Origin: Bacteroidia bacterium
GTDB taxonomy: Bacteria; Bacteroidota; Bacteroidia; Bacteroidales; JAPLDU01
Direction of reading: 5' to 3'
Assembly (NCBI GenBank): GCA_026391255.1
Contig: JAPLDU010000088.1
Coordinates: 1 to 35,110 of the forward strand
DNA: 35,110 bases
Shown here one piece after another: positions 34,812 through 35,110 of this stretch (within the stretch, counting starts at the first letter, position 1; every line of letters starts with the position of its first letter). Made by a program: the position numbers and the translations under genes. The notes beneath the pieces are model-generated. The model made no database searches. It saw nothing but the letters and a program-made list of their open reading frames with translations, and was not told where the DNA came from.

Positions 34812-35110
34812 AAAGAGATTTTTTAATAAAAAACACAAATTCCTGTTTATTAGTTAATTTGACGGAATAATTATGATTTGGTTGCTTTTAATATTTTTTG
34901 AATAATGTTTATCAGCAGAAAATTACAAATGTCCGGTTCAATAAATTTGAAATGCAACGGAATATTCTTGAATAATGAACGTATTAAGAAACTGTTTTGA
35001 TTTTTTATCATTTATATATATATGATCTTATTGTTTATGATTATTAGCCTAATAATATAATTTTTTACCCTCCCCTTTTTCCCCTCCCTGCTGGCAGGGA
35101 GGGGATTGTC
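34812..35110. other. Gene-free right edge with an 11-bp hairpin
   Basis: AT-rich sequence with no gene. At the edge, CCCCTCCCTGC (35082-35092) and GCAGGGAGGGG (35095-35105) form a perfect hairpin around TG. The neighbouring TACCCTCCCCTTTTT and the G+C-rich type recall the interior of the element at 25448-25712, so this may be the start of another intergenic element cut by the window end. Confidence 0.6.

Overview
The window looks like a chromosomal segment from a member of the Bacteroidota, most likely an uncultured Bacteroidales-like lineage. Evidence for this is a 1721-residue secreted protein with a SprB-type repeat and a type A type IX secretion (T9SS) sorting domain, several promoters of the Bacteroidota type (-7 TAnnTTTG, in one case with TTTG 19 bases upstream), weak Shine-Dalgarno signals, the ftsK-lolA gene pair and a short, N-domain-only ATP synthase epsilon subunit. 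No rRNA, tRNA, CRISPR array or complete insertion sequence was seen.

Layout. 1-5.0 kb: a TMTC-like membrane glycosyltransferase with a TPR tail and a sodium:solute symporter (both minus), diverging from recR. 5.2-9.1 kb: an operon-like run of a secreted DUF4412-like protein, ftsK and a lolA-like lipoprotein carrier. 9.4-11.8 kb: two GTPases, hflX (minus) and engB (plus). 12.0-17.2 kb: the giant T9SS cargo protein. 17.4-18.2 kb: a TauE/SafE transporter. 18.3-19.65 kb: an AT-rich island holding the beheaded start of a DNA methyltransferase, an intact HNH endonuclease and a 58-residue unknown protein, read here as a decayed restriction-modification locus. 20-25.2 kb: rppH (plus), then, on the minus strand, a U32 protein, a GxxExxY gene remnant, a heptosyltransferase, atpC and atpD. 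25.8-32.2 kb: a small membrane protein (plus), then pdxA, pepA, fumC, prfB (with its +1 programmed frameshift) and recX on the minus strand. 32.6-34.7 kb: a ComF-family phosphoribosyltransferase (plus) and a lipoprotein (minus).

Most genes are housekeeping: recombination and repair (recR, recX), chromosome segregation (ftsK), ribosome and translation (hflX, engB, prfB), energy (atpD, atpC, fumC), cofactor synthesis (pdxA), peptide turnover (pepA) and envelope (lolA-like, heptosyltransferase, T9SS protein).

The unusual content is between the genes. I see (i) four copies of a ~200-bp imperfectly palindromic interspersed repeat, (ii) two elements of 214 and 255 bp that share their ends but not their interiors, (iii) one 265-bp MITE-like element with 25-bp terminal inverted repeats, (iv) tiny TCCGCC-GGCGGA palindromes that twice sit inside other repeats, and (v) at least eight short arrays with a strict 7-bp period whose units differ in sequence but nearly all fit the form AGTNNNN. 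These, together with the restriction-modification remnant, are the best leads. No complete new multi-gene system is evident, and no database search could be run.
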